Assembly: GCA_021613535.1 (NCBI GenBank)
Contig: CP075492.1
Span: forward strand, 14,570,001 to 14,634,000
Reading direction: 5' to 3'
DNA: 64,000 nucleotides
Origin: Adineta vaga
Lineage: Eukaryota; Rotifera
Of this stretch, positions 1-10,800 are shown in pieces. Every line of letters begins with the position of its first letter. The first letter of the stretch is position 1. The notes under the pieces are model-generated. The model saw only the letters and a program-made list of their open reading frames with translations. It ran no database searches and was not told where the DNA came from. Position numbers and translations under genes: made by a program.

Positions 1-572
1 ATTTATTTTATGTTCTGTCTAAGCATCCCGATATTGAACAGAACATACTCGATGAATTACATCTTAAGACAAACAATGAGATCAATGAAGAAACTTTGAA
101 CGAACTTATCTATTTAGATTGTGTAATTCTTGAATTATGTCGTCTTCATCCGCCCTTACCTCTTGATTTTAAAGTCTGTGCAAGAGATATTCATCTTCCC
201 GGAACAGAAAATATTGTATTACCTAAATCAACGATTGTTTCATATACACCCTATCATTTTCATCGACTTAGATCTGTTTGGGGTGAAGATGCAATGGATT
301 TCAAACCGGATAGATGGTTAGATTTAGATGGTAAAATCAAAATGGAAAGTCAATTCAAATTTCTTTCATTTAACGCTGGACCTCGTCTTTGTTTAGGTAG
401 AGCAATGGCTCTATTAGAAGTGAAAACATTGGCTGCTATGTTACTCAATGAATTTCATTTTCAACTAGTCAACGAAAATAATTTTAATACAAACATAAGA
501 TTTACAACAACTTGTCCATTTGTTGATGGACTCACAATGACTATCATGAAACGAGAACATACATTTGAATAA
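1..572 (+). CDS. Cytochrome P450, C-terminal part (5' end outside window)
   Basis: This is the 3' part of a heme-thiolate monooxygenase; the open frame runs off the left edge (frame starts at base 3), so the N-terminus is missing. Visible landmarks, in order, are the K-helix ExxR (ELCR), a PERF-like segment (FKPDRW) and the heme-binding loop FNAGPRLCLGRA, which fits FxxGxRxCxG with the heme-ligand Cys at codon 390-392. The order and spacing are normal for microsomal P450s, and nothing in the visible part looks broken. The substrate cannot be inferred from this fragment. It ends in TAA. The nearest gene downstream is on the opposite strand, so the two converge. Confidence 0.93.
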   Translation, partial: LFYVLSKHPDIEQNILDELHLKTNNEINEETLNELIYLDCVILELCRLHPPLPLDFKVCARDIHLPGTENIVLPKSTIVSYTPYHFHRLRSVWGEDAMDFKPDRWLDLDGKIKMESQFKFLSFNAGPRLCLGRAMALLEVKTLAAMLLNEFHFQLVNENNFNTNIRFTTTCPFVDGLTMTIMKREHTFE

Positions 573-924
573 ATATTGTAATGACTTAGATTGTGCTCGA
601 GTAAGTTTTTCTTTCGTTTGTTGTGCGAAATCTATTCAAAACTATTTTGTGATTTCACGGAGTCACCGTTGCAAATATTTTTGTGATTATTGAAATGAGG
701 GTGCGGATGGGTAGAGACACGGAATTACACTCATACGTATACTTTCTTGAAATGTATGTTTTATTTGAACGAATTAACATAGCAGCATCATGTCCTGTAC
801 TGATACTATTGCACCAATTGTTCCGTGTTCGTGAATGGGTTGAAAAATTGAAATGAGACACTTAAATGTAATCATTCGTATCTTTGTAATGTGCAAGTAG
901 ATGAAATATCTCTTTGTTGTAAAA
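573..924. other. Intergenic, convergent 3' ends
   Basis: AT-rich spacer between the P450 and the ART gene on the other strand. I see no conserved coding or structured element. Confidence 0.5.
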
Positions 925-2026
925 TTATTTTGTTTGAAGAATATTATCCTCACATTCACATAAACGATAACTATTATGATAATAATAATAACCACGTCCA
1001 CAACTATAATTGCTCGCAGTACAAGTAGTATTTTGACGTCGTTTATAAGTCTTGCTCCCCGATGAACCATGTGAACACCAGCACCAATCACGACAGAAAC
1101 CACATCTAATACAAGCACGTCCATGACAGTCAAGTTTTCGATTAGAATAAAGTAATTCATTTGATGTCGTGATTTGTGGTCCTTTACTCTGTTTTATCAA
1201 TAATTCTGTTGTTGTAGTTGTTTTATGTATCTTTCGATTGAGATCGAATGGCTCGGCAAGCAATTTAAAAGGTGGTTGAATTTCACGAAGTTGAATCATA
1301 TATAGACCTGGAGCTGGATTAAAATTACTAATTACTTCAAGGTATAGACCCGGTGGAAGAAGAATTTCATCTTCATGTTGATAATGCGAATGTGATCGAA
1401 TAATCTTACCACTATTAGTTTCAATATGAAACATAGTTCTAACGCCTGAAGTTCCCACATAATATGGATACTGGAGTACTTGCAATGAAGCAGTACAAGA
1501 ACTTACTGACCACCAAGTTACTTTTTTTCCTGTTGGATAGAGATCATTTAAATTTTCAGGAACGCCACGATAAACAGTTCTACGTTCTGTTGACCTAAAA
1601 AACAATTACTAAAATTATTTGACAGGTCATATTCGTTTTTTCAAATTACGGTAATTTGAAGAAGGCGGTGAGAAATAACTTCAGATATTTAAACCATGGC
1701 CGTAATTTACTACGATCAGGCAAGCGTAATGTTCGATTCAATACTGCATAGAGACTATTTTCATGTACTTTCCATTCCATAGTATAGAGATGGATGGAAG
1801 CAGATTCATCTACATTAAGACCATCTTTTGGTTCTATCGAATTGATTTTTGCAATCATAATATTCTGTTTCAATTCGCTGTCGAGTATGTTCTCCAATGG
1901 TTGACATGCCTCTTCCAGAGATACAAGTTGTTCTTCCTCGTAACCAGATATAGGCTGAAGCATTTGCTTTGGTTCATCACGAAAACTCATGATTAATCGT
2001 CGATTCACATCGATAGACGTAGCCAT
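925..2026 (-). CDS. Short ADP-ribosyltransferase (ecto-ART-like), no TPR
   Basis: Predicted mono-ADP-ribosyltransferase that would transfer ADP-ribose from NAD+ to a protein side chain. Two exons, 2026-1650 and 1594-925, are joined by a 55-nt GT-AG intron; phases fit and give 348 aa. The R-S-E core is visible: Arg in TVYRG, the Ser strand in WWSVSSC, and ExE as EDEILLPPG. Upstream lies a segment shared with the neighbour (VDESASIHLYTMEW). I chose the ATG at 2026 because the paralogue also starts MATS; an in-frame ATG at 2155 would add a hydrophobic segment that could be a signal anchor. The Cys-rich tail (about residues 280-348) matches nothing I know and may be wrongly modelled. The gene lies in tandem behind its frame-broken paralogue. 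Confidence 0.75.
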
Positions 2027-2217
2027 TTGTATATGCGCACGTTTTATTTCAAAATGCTTCTCTTTCTTCGCAACCGCCTTATACAAAAAGAAAAAAAATG
2101 CAGTAAGCAAAGCGATGGGGTAAAATGTAATTTTTCTTGTAATTGTGAAACTCAAAGAATGAGAAAAAAATGAGGAAGAAATATTTTATGTAAATATGGC
2201 GGCGAACCACAATATCT

Positions 2218-3163
2218 CTAATCTTTGCAAAAGTCGGACGGATTGTCAATAGTTGATGTGTCGACAGGAAATTCATCGAATGGTCTTGCATTTGATGTCA
2301 ATTCTTTGCTTTTAGCTATAAATGCCAGTTTGGGAGTAATTTCATGTGCTGATAGAACTAGTGAAAATAAATAGAAAAACTGCATTAGTATCTTATGTGC
2401 TCATACTTTTACAAACCTGTAGATTTGAATAAAGGTGGCTGTATTAACGGATAAGTAGGAGTAATCTCTTTGAGATGAATAACATGAAGATCTTTTTTCA
2501 CCGTAATGTGATCGATAACACGAAAATATAAACCAGGCAAGAGAATAATTTCTTCGATTTTGCTCTTGACACTTGAATAATCTGTTATTGATATACTGTT
2601 TTGACATTCAATATGAAAAAGTGTACCACCACCATTTTTACCGAGAAAATGCTCATCTTCTAGAACTGAAATGTCACCTATGCACGAACTTATTCCCCAC
2701 CACATTACGTTGCGTCCTTTGGAATAGTTAGGAGTTAAGTCTATATCACGTACCAACGCCAAACTATTCGAGCTGATGAAGGAAGTTTATAGAATGCGGT
2801 GAGCAATAGTTTCAAGAACAAATGCCAAGGTTTTAGATTTCGTCGATTGTTAGCTCGCAAGTTTTGGTTGAGTATTTGAGATAAACTCACTCTATCATCA
2901 AATTCCATCGTATACAAATAGATAGCCGCTGATTCATCAACGGTTAAACCTTCATGAGATTGTGTACACTTTTCTTTGGCGATACGTACATTCGCTTCGA
3001 TTCCATTGCAATATGGGACAATCGGCAGGATGGCTTCTTCGAGCGATACTAATGGTTCCCTTTCATAACCCATGATGGGTAGGAGCATTCTTGAAATTGG
3101 TTCATCGAGTACATCAGTGCATCTAATTATAAATGATGAAAGTGATGATGAAGACGTAGCCAT
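2218..3163 (-). pseudogene. Tandem ART paralogue with one-base frameshift at the catalytic Arg
   Basis: Second short ART, a paralogue of the gene at 925-2026 (shared MATS start, VSLEEA, DESA.I.LYTME and KLPS segments). Exonic sequence 3163-2417 is followed by a 59-nt GT-AG intron (2416-2358) and a last exon 2357-2218 ending in TAG. The exon total is one base short of a multiple of three, and the frame breaks immediately after the IVWR that aligns with TVYR of the neighbour. After the break the frame resumes with MWWGISSC. The ExE region reads IEEIILLPG, so the first Glu aligns with Ile. It also lacks the intron that its neighbour has at KLP|S. Frameshift and lost Glu together suggest a decaying gene; a sequencing error could explain the frameshift alone. 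Confidence 0.7.
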
Positions 3164-3599
3164 AGAATAATTTCATATATAGAAGAGATTTAAGAGTATG
3201 GCATTTTCGCTTTTGTTTTTCTTTCAGACTCTTTTTTCCTTCATCACAGAGATTGTGTTATTGATAGAAATAATTTTTCTCAACAAACACGTGATTCTTT
3301 ATTGACATTTGTCTCCTACATACACAGGCAGAGGTGAGTTTTGTGTTCGTATTTACTTTAACATTTTTTTGTTACTATCTCCATAAAATGTAATTATAGT
3401 CTAGAATATCAGAGAAAATATTCATAAAAATATCACATGATATTTTAGTTTTCTGTTGATATCTATGACTTTCTATCTGATAATATGCAACCAGACGGAA
3501 GAAATACAGAAAAGATGCTCGCATATAAAAGGGCATAAATTTTTTCATTGGATTCATTACATTATAAAGCAGTGAATACTAGTGAAAAAAAACTAAATA
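3164..3599. promoter_or_regulatory. Divergent spacer with TATA-like box
   Basis: Spacer between the minus-strand ART and the plus-strand ART-TPR gene. A TATAAAAG element at 3524-3531 lies about 70 bases before the ATG at 3600 and could be the core promoter of the rightward gene. No other motif is evident. Confidence 0.35.
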
Positions 3600-5567
3600 A
3601 TGGGCAATGATATATCTGTATCGGAGTCCAAACAATCAGTTGTTAGTTTAACAAGTGAATTTATTCGTCAACATATGAAAAAGAAGAAAGTTGAAGATGA
3701 ACCTTTGATTTGGTTGGATAGTAGTATTCAAGAAAACGATGCAGATTTTCGCTGTACCATCGCTCAACTACAGAGAGTTGTCAACACGATAGGGACATTT
3801 ATTGCAGTTGATGATTGCATTGAATTTATTAAAACCATTGACAATGAAAATAAGATCAATATGATTGTATCAGGTTCACTTGGCGAACTAATTGTTCCAC
3901 AAATTCATGAAATGACACAAATTAATGCAATTTTTATCTTCTGTGGGAATAAAGAATATCATAGAAAATGGTCCAAGAAATGGTTAAAAGTTCGAGATAT
4001 TTTTACTGAAATTTCACCATTATGTGTAGCTATCAAACAGATTGTAAAACAATCTGAAGAAAATGCGATATCTATCAAATTTATGGCTACATCGGATAAT
4101 ACATGCAACAAAGAACTCAATCGAGTACATTATTCATTTATGTATACACAAATTTTAAAAGAAATTCTATTATCGATTCAATTCGAAAAGACACATATTC
4201 AGAGCTTTATTTCTTATTGTCGTCAACTATTCGCTGATAGTAAATATGAACTGGAGAACATTCGAGAATTTGAAGAGAAATATACAGAAGAATATTCTAT
4301 TTGGTGGTATACTCGAGAATGCTTTTTATATAAAATTCTCAATCGTAGTTTGCGACTTATGAATAACGATCTTATTATCAAAATGGGCTTTTTTATCAAT
4401 GATCTCCATCATCAAATTGAACAATTACATTCGAAACAATTTCACCAACAAAAACCTAACACAACATTTATTGTCTATCGAGGGCAATGTCTATCTCGAG
4501 TTGATTTTGAACAATTAAAAAAGACGAAAGGTGGACTTATGTCTTTCAATAACTTCTTATCCACAAGTAAAAATCGTCGTGCTTCTTTGGACTTTGCCGA
4601 AAACCATCGTAAAGATTCGAATATGGTAGGAGTTCTTTTCATTATGACAATCGATCCTTCGGCATCGAAAACACCATTTGCTTCTATTACGGATGATAGT
4701 TATTTTAAAAATCAAGAAGAGGAAATTCTCTTTTCTATGCATACCGTTTTTCGCACTCATGATATTCAATTAATTGATCAAGATAAACAACTCTTTCAAG
4801 TAGAATTAACATTAACTAGTGATGATGATAAAGATCTTCGATTATTGACAGAATGTATTATAGAAGAAACAAAAGGATCAAATGGATGGCATCGAATGAC
4901 TTTATTATTAATTAAATTAGGTCAAACGAACAAAGCTCAAGAAATCTGTGAAAGTATGCTCACTCAAACGACAGATGAAGCAGAACAAGCACATCTTTGT
5001 TATGCAATTTCGTATGTTAAAGAAAACAAAGAAGAGGATACGTTACAAAAAACAAACATTACCAAAGTTCCTCTAGATCGACAACTTTCTCTTTCTTCAA
5101 CCGGTCGTGATTCAATCGAGTCTTGTATCCAAAGTGGTACGGTATATTATGACATTCGCAAATATTCAATGGCACTTCTTTTCTATGAAAAAGCTCTTGA
5201 AATTCAACAAACATTGTTACCATCAAATCATTCCAAGGTAGCCATATCCTACATGAACGTCGGTAAAGTATATAATAAACTAGGTAACTATAGCAAAGCA
5301 CTTGTGTATCATGAGAAGGCTCTGAGAATTCAACGGCAAACACTACCTGATGTTCATCCTGATTTGGCCATGTGTAATTACCATATAGGTACAGTATTTG
5401 AGAATATGCTGAATTATTCACAAGCATTTTTCTTTTATGAATGTGCAGTAAATATTATGCAACATTTATTGCCGCAACTTGATTGTGATTTAAAAGAATG
5501 CTGGCGAAAAAGGCTTGAACGAGTACGAAAGAGGTGTAATTTTTGTAGTCGATATTTGAAAATGTAA
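3600..5567 (+). CDS. ART-TPR protein with N-terminal alpha/beta module, catalytic motifs intact
   Basis: Single-exon 655-aa protein. Residues about 36-150 form the shared N-terminal alpha/beta module (IWLD, then LGELIVPQIH and INAIFIFC). An ART domain follows at about 160-400 with R-S-E residues Arg294 (VYRG), Ser321-Thr-Ser323 (FLSTS) and Glu373-x-Glu375 (EEEILF), so NAD-dependent transfer activity is plausible. Residues about 515-640 hold three kinesin-light-chain-type TPRs (YxKALxIQ...LPxxHxxLA). The start MGNDISV fits an N-myristoylation signal (Gly2, Ser6), which suggests membrane attachment. A poly(A) signal AATAAA lies at 5575-5580. Targets are unknown; TPRs normally bind peptides or partner proteins. 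Confidence 0.88.
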   Translation: MGNDISVSESKQSVVSLTSEFIRQHMKKKKVEDEPLIWLDSSIQENDADFRCTIAQLQRVVNTIGTFIAVDDCIEFIKTIDNENKINMIVSGSLGELIVPQIHEMTQINAIFIFCGNKEYHRKWSKKWLKVRDIFTEISPLCVAIKQIVKQSEENAISIKFMATSDNTCNKELNRVHYSFMYTQILKEILLSIQFEKTHIQSFISYCRQLFADSKYELENIREFEEKYTEEYSIWWYTRECFLYKILNRSLRLMNNDLIIKMGFFINDLHHQIEQLHSKQFHQQKPNTTFIVYRGQCLSRVDFEQLKKTKGGLMSFNNFLSTSKNRRASLDFAENHRKDSNMVGVLFIMTIDPSASKTPFASITDDSYFKNQEEEILFSMHTVFRTHDIQLIDQDKQLFQVELTLTSDDDKDLRLLTECIIEETKGSNGWHRMTLLLIKLGQTNKAQEICESMLTQTTDEAEQAHLCYAISYVKENKEEDTLQKTNITKVPLDRQLSLSSTGRDSIESCIQSGTVYYDIRKYSMALLFYEKALEIQQTLLPSNHSKVAISYMNVGKVYNKLGNYSKALVYHEKALRIQRQTLPDVHPDLAMCNYHIGTVFENMLNYSQAFFFYECAVNIMQHLLPQLDCDLKECWRKRLERVRKRCNFCSRYLKM

Positions 5568-5714
5568 ATATATGAATAAACTTATAGAAACCCTTGTACA
5601 TTTTTCATGTATGTACAGTCCGATTTATTGACTGCTACGGTCTTTACAACTACAGTTATGAATTGATATTAGATATATTGTTTCTCGATAAATTCTATGC
5701 ATTGATTTTAACCC

Positions 5715-5810
5715 TATCAAGCTCATTTAGAAAATTTATTAGATCAAGAATCGAAGCTTCGACAATTAACTTTTCGATTAGGAAAAAGATCATTCATACT
5801 CTCAAGATGA
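5715..5810 (+). pseudogene. Possible decayed exon, helix-rich
   Basis: About 31 codons reading YQAHLENLLDQESKLRQLTF and ending in TGA, in the gap between two convergent genes. It looks like part of a coiled coil or helical repeat rather than random AT-rich sequence, but no start or splice partner is clear. Weak call. Confidence 0.2.
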
Positions 5811-5831
5811 TTATGAACTGTATCTTTGTAA

Positions 5832-6800
5832 TCAATTTATTTCTTTTTCTTCTTTATCAAACAAATCATTCACAGACTTGCAAAATTTTGCCATAGGATG
5901 TTCAGCCGGTAGTTCTAAAACTGCTAGTCGACAGAACCGTCGATAAAGTTCTCGACGAATCATTACCATTCGTTGAAGAGCAGCACGATCAACAGGACTA
6001 ATCCCTTCTTCTGATTCATATCCTTCAAGAAGCCATGTTGTATATAATTCTGAATTAGCTTGTGGTACTGCAGAATGATCAATAGGCGAACCAGATCGTT
6101 CTAATGACGTAACACCCCAGACAGGTGCTGATAAATCATAGAGAAACCACGATTGTTGCAATTGATCCCAATCAAACATGCATGGCATCATTAAAGTCGC
6201 ATCCCAATAATAATTGCTTGGATTGACATCACCATGAATGATTCCAAAATAGGCAGGATCTGTTACTGTTGCTTTGTCACGTTCATCAACTTCTACATTA
6301 GCTAGAACGCCTTCATGAAGTGTTGTCCAATGACGTGCTCGAGTAACAAGTTCAGGTTGTTCTTGAACGAAACGACGTGTTAATTTGTGTAATCGAGCAA
6401 ACCAATGACCAAGACCAACAACGATATCTTTGTTTGTCATCCATATCCAATCTGTGTAGACCACAGGTTCTCCAGTTGCATATGTAAACAAACAAAGAAT
6501 CAAAGAACCATCCTGAACAACAGCTGACGATGTGATAGAACTTGGAATAGCTCGACAAACTGGTAATTGATTTTTATGAAGATAATCCAATAGAATCACT
6601 TCCAATTGAGTGCTATCGAGTCGTTGATTTTTTGGATCAGGTGTAACACGTAAAATAAAACGTTCCGAATCAGTCTTATTTGCAAGAAATGTATGATTTT
6701 GTGAAGCTTTCAAACATTCACCTACATCGACATTCCAATGGTCGCGAGCAAGTCGACGAATTTGTTCAATATCAATAGGAATAGTTTCAAACAGTGGCAT
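5832..6800 (-). CDS. APH/choline-kinase-type phosphotransferase
   Basis: Intronless 322-aa protein of the aminoglycoside phosphotransferase (APH) fold, which transfers phosphate from ATP to a small molecule. Visible are the catalytic loop HGDVNPSN (Asp191, Asn196) and the metal-binding FDWD (Asp210), in the usual order and spacing, with an N-lobe segment SERFILRVTP. Length is normal for the family. This family includes antibiotic kinases, homoserine kinase II-like enzymes and many enzymes of unknown substrate; the substrate cannot be told here. Lack of introns in an intron-rich neighbourhood, and a family abundant in bacteria, make bacterial origin possible, as often reported for bdelloids, but this is inference. 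It converges with the ART-TPR gene at 3600-5567. Confidence 0.85.
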   Translation of the reverse strand: MPLFETIPIDIEQIRRLARDHWNVDVGECLKASQNHTFLANKTDSERFILRVTPDPKNQRLDSTQLEVILLDYLHKNQLPVCRAIPSSITSSAVVQDGSLILCLFTYATGEPVVYTDWIWMTNKDIVVGLGHWFARLHKLTRRFVQEQPELVTRARHWTTLHEGVLANVEVDERDKATVTDPAYFGIIHGDVNPSNYYWDATLMMPCMFDWDQLQQSWFLYDLSAPVWGVTSLERSGSPIDHSAVPQANSELYTTWLLEGYESEEGISPVDRAALQRMVMIRRELYRRFCRLAVLELPAEHPMAKFCKSVNDLFDKEEKEIN

Positions 6801-7423
6801 GTTTTATCTACAAAAGAGAGACGTCATCTTGACCTAGATATACACAATAAAAGGAAGAAGAAGAAAAATAAAATAACATAATAAGCATCATTGCGTTGAT
6901 CTTGTTTATAAATGTATGATCGAGAAAATATATGACAAATTTTCACCAGATTCAGTATTGCATCGAGCACAAGGGTAATAATGTTGATATTTTATATACA
7001 CGTTTCTTACGTAATTCTTTCTTATCTTACGAAAGAATAGAAAGAAACAAAAGATAATAATAAATATTTGTTAGACATTTACATCTAACTTAATCCTCTA
7101 TCTTCATATACGTGTCATTCGATAAATTTACATTTCTTTAAATCACAATGAAAATAATCATTGAATCGAACAAATAGTAATGGATCTTTTCAACAAACGA
7201 TCCGAAAATTGGATGATTGTTTTTTTGTTATGTTTAAATACATTCTATCTTACACCATAGTCATTGACTGTAAATTGTTTTCTTTCCAACTTATTGTCTT
7301 GGACTTTTCCACTTAACTGTGTTGGAAGAATTACAAATAGGAAGTAGTAGAATAGATAAAAACCAATGTATTCAAAAGAATTCCTTTAAAAAGTAAAACT
7401 ATTTATATTTTGTTGTACACACA
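6801..7423. other. Intergenic, divergent
   Basis: AT-rich spacer between divergent genes. I see no RNA gene, no coding remnant and no clear regulatory motif. Confidence 0.5.
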
Positions 7424-7786
7424 ATGCCACGAGATACTTGCACATTCAATTTTATTTCTAAAAGAGATGGTCAACCAAAAACAGCGACAGGTATCGAACA
7501 ATCATGGTTAGACCTAAAAATTGAATTTAGTCGACAGGGTGAAGGATTACCAGGTGCAACATATTATAAAACAATCAGTCTTCAAGGACCTCAATTATTT
7601 GCTGTGAAACCTGATCAAACTGTTTGGTATCATGATGAAAATAGATGGTTTAAATATAGAACAGCAACAGCTATAAAATACGATAGATTATATGGCGAAG
7701 ATTTATTTCCTAGGCGTGACACATTTGCATCAACAACAACTGAGGAAGATGACGAACCAAACTTTGGTGAACAAGATGAACAATAA
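7424..7786 (+). CDS. Small protein of unknown function
   Basis: Single-exon 120-aa ORF starting at an ATG after ACACACA. I do not recognise the family. The sequence is soluble and protein-like: two beta-rich halves (IEQSWLDLKIEFSRQGEG and KTISLQGPQLFAVKPD), a Trp/Tyr-rich segment VWYHDENRWFKYR, and an acidic tail rich in Glu and Asp. There is no signal peptide or membrane span. The stop codon overlaps an AATAAA. It converges with the large ART-TPR gene, only 22 bases away. Confidence 0.6.
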   Translation: MPRDTCTFNFISKRDGQPKTATGIEQSWLDLKIEFSRQGEGLPGATYYKTISLQGPQLFAVKPDQTVWYHDENRWFKYRTATAIKYDRLYGEDLFPRRDTFASTTTEEDDEPNFGEQDEQ

Positions 7787-7808
7787 ATATAAAACTCGAA
7801 ATTTATTC

Positions 7809-10800
7809 TTAATAATTCAATTCAAGAAAAGGAAGTCTCTCAATTAGAATTCTATCCGTCAAAGGATCAGCGGCGAATTGAAACTGATTTTGATACTTTT
7901 CATAGATATTCATTGCTTTTTGTTTTGTTGTTCTCGCTGAATTTTGCTTGTTTTCAATCATATAAATCGTTGATAAACAATTATAACAAAGAAAAAGTGT
8001 TCCGGCATAACGTCGACAAACATTGACATTCAATTCAAATGCATAATCTGTATAGAAAACATCTCTCTTTTCCTCATATATATCAATAACTTCTTGATAA
8101 GATTTCAATGCTTGATTTCGATTGTTTGCATAGATGAAAGATGCGATTCTTAGGTGACATTCACCAATCTGTTCATCATCACGTGCATAGTTTTCTAAAA
8201 GAAATGGTAATAATTCTTGTCGATAGACGTTTTTTGCTTTATCGAATTGATTTCTACTCATATAATTTCTCGCTTTTTGTTTATAATCAGATACTTGTTG
8301 ATTGAGATCTGAACTCTCAGAAGAATTCATATCTGTAATTATGTTCATTGATTCTAGGTCAGCGAGTTCATTATAGGCAGTGGAAAGATGAGATAAATAA
8401 TCTAGACGATTATTTTCAATGAAATGAATCAGTTGAGAATAGATCTCAATCGTTTCATTGGGATTATCGATAGCAAATTGTTGACATTTGGTGATGATTG
8501 TATTGATTTGAGTTTGAATATTTTCTAGTTGATATTTAATCATAAAAGCGATTTGTTCTTGATAGACAAATATTGCTTGATCGAAATTCTTCTTTAATTG
8601 ATAGATCGAACTAATTTCATCATAGATTTTGAAAATTTTCGATACAAATTCATCTTGATCAGAAGTAGAATGAATATTTTGACGATAATCTATCAAAATA
8701 TGAATCATTTTATAATACAAATTAATTCCTAGATCATATTTTTCTTCAATTAAATATTCCGAAATGATCCGATGTTTCCAAATATGAAACATAAAATCAA
8801 TCTTATCATTTTCTATATAATGACCTGTTGTTGGATGATGACATAGAAAAATGAAGAGATGTTCATATACCTCAATACATTCATAGAATAATTTCTTTTG
8901 AAGAAATTCTCCAGCAATTATTTGATAAACATCAGCGATTTTCATCATATCAGTTGAATATTTAAATAACAATTCAATTAATTTTTGATAGATTTGAATT
9001 GCTATATGTAAATGTTTTGTTCTTATACAAACTTGAATAAAATTTGGTCGATAATGATCGATGACCATAGTCATTTGTGAAGTTAATGGATTGAGTATTT
9101 GTAAAATCAAATTAAGAAAAGCATCGTATGAATGAATAATTGATTCGTAAGCATCGTATTTACGAATTAATAATTTCCAAATTCGTTTCATTTGAGTGTA
9201 TAATATGAAAATATCGGTAGTATCATCTGACATGATCGTACAAAGAGTTTGGTAAATTTGAATCAAGATTTTGAAATCATCCGTTTGTTTGAAATGATCA
9301 ATTAGATGTTCTTGAACAATGGAAATCATTGTTTTCATTTGATTTGATCGATGTATTTTGTAAAGAGTAACGGCTCTTTCGTATGTCTTCACAGTTGAAT
9401 TCATATCTTTATGTTCGATCTGATAAAATTCTGCTAATTTTGTATAACAATACAAAGTATGTGAACAGATATAATTGTATTGTTCGAAATTTTCTAAAGG
9501 TTCTCGTAAATATGTTAATGTTGATTCTAAATCATTGGTTTTCTTATATAAATGTGCGATATAACAATATATATTTTCATCATTACAATAACCGACATAA
9601 TTGTATAAACGATTTAAATATGATTGAATAATTAAATGAAACTTTTTTTCAATAAAAAACAGATTTTCATTACAAATTTGACTAATATTCAACTTTTCAA
9701 AACCAATTTGTTGACATAATGAAATACTTTCTGATAATGCAAATTTCGCTTCTTCAATTTTCTTTTGATCATAATATAGAGCAGCTAATTTCAATTGGCA
9801 ATAGACCATTTTCTTTCGTAGATCATTTTCAGTTTTTACTCGAGTATCAAATTGTTTATCATAGAATTCCAATGCAAAATGTAAAGGTTTCAAATATTGA
9901 AAAAATGTATCTGAAATTTCAACCGATTTAGTTTCAATTTCATTACTATCAGTACATAATAACTCTGATATTGGTTCGGATCGATCAGTTCGTTGCTGTT
10001 GATAACATTTCAACATACCTTGATAACCAATAGTGAGATTCTGTAAATCTTCGAGATGATATTTACAGCATAAACGAATGATTTTTTCATAATAATCAAG
10101 TGATTGATTATTTGAATATCGATAAAGTATGGCAAGACGTTCATAACATTGTAATGTATAAAGATAATATTGATAATTAGAAACATAGGATGAACATTGT
10201 TTTTCAACTTTTTGAAAATAATCAATGGCGATAAATCGACACGATTCATTATCATAGCGACGCGATAGAAAATCATATTGATAATTAAATGATAAATAAC
10301 CTGTAATGATCGATGTACGATATTTTATAATATCATCTAGACCAAGATCAAGAAATTGCTTCCAATTCTTCCAAATTCGATTATGTTCTTCAGCTGTTGG
10401 ATTAATAACATGTGTTCCCGATTCTGCGATTGTCATACATGTATGACAATGAAAATCTGTTGTATCACGCATTTCACAATCAACAGATTCTTTGTACATA
10501 TTCCATGCGCATTGATTTTCCCCTCTTTCTTGATAAATACGTGCGATATTAATCGAAGAAATATTTCGATAATTATCATACATCGCAAATTTATCAATTG
10601 CAATACAAGGACCATGATATGTATTCTTAGCGATCTTTTCATCGGTTAATTTGGATATGTCATAAGCTTGTTGATAATATTTTAACGCTTCGAAGTATAG
10701 TTTTTGTTTGTAGTAAACACCGCCAAGACAATTCAGAGTCGTGATTTTCCATTCATCATTTGAATGGTTACCTTTCAATAGTGCTTCAAATGCTAATTTA

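Noticed and set aside
774-1160. Minus-strand ORF with a poly-Ile hydrophobic stretch
   Set aside because: It overlaps the ART last exon in another frame, and the Ile run comes from an AT-rich TAATAATAAT-type repeat; no independent support.
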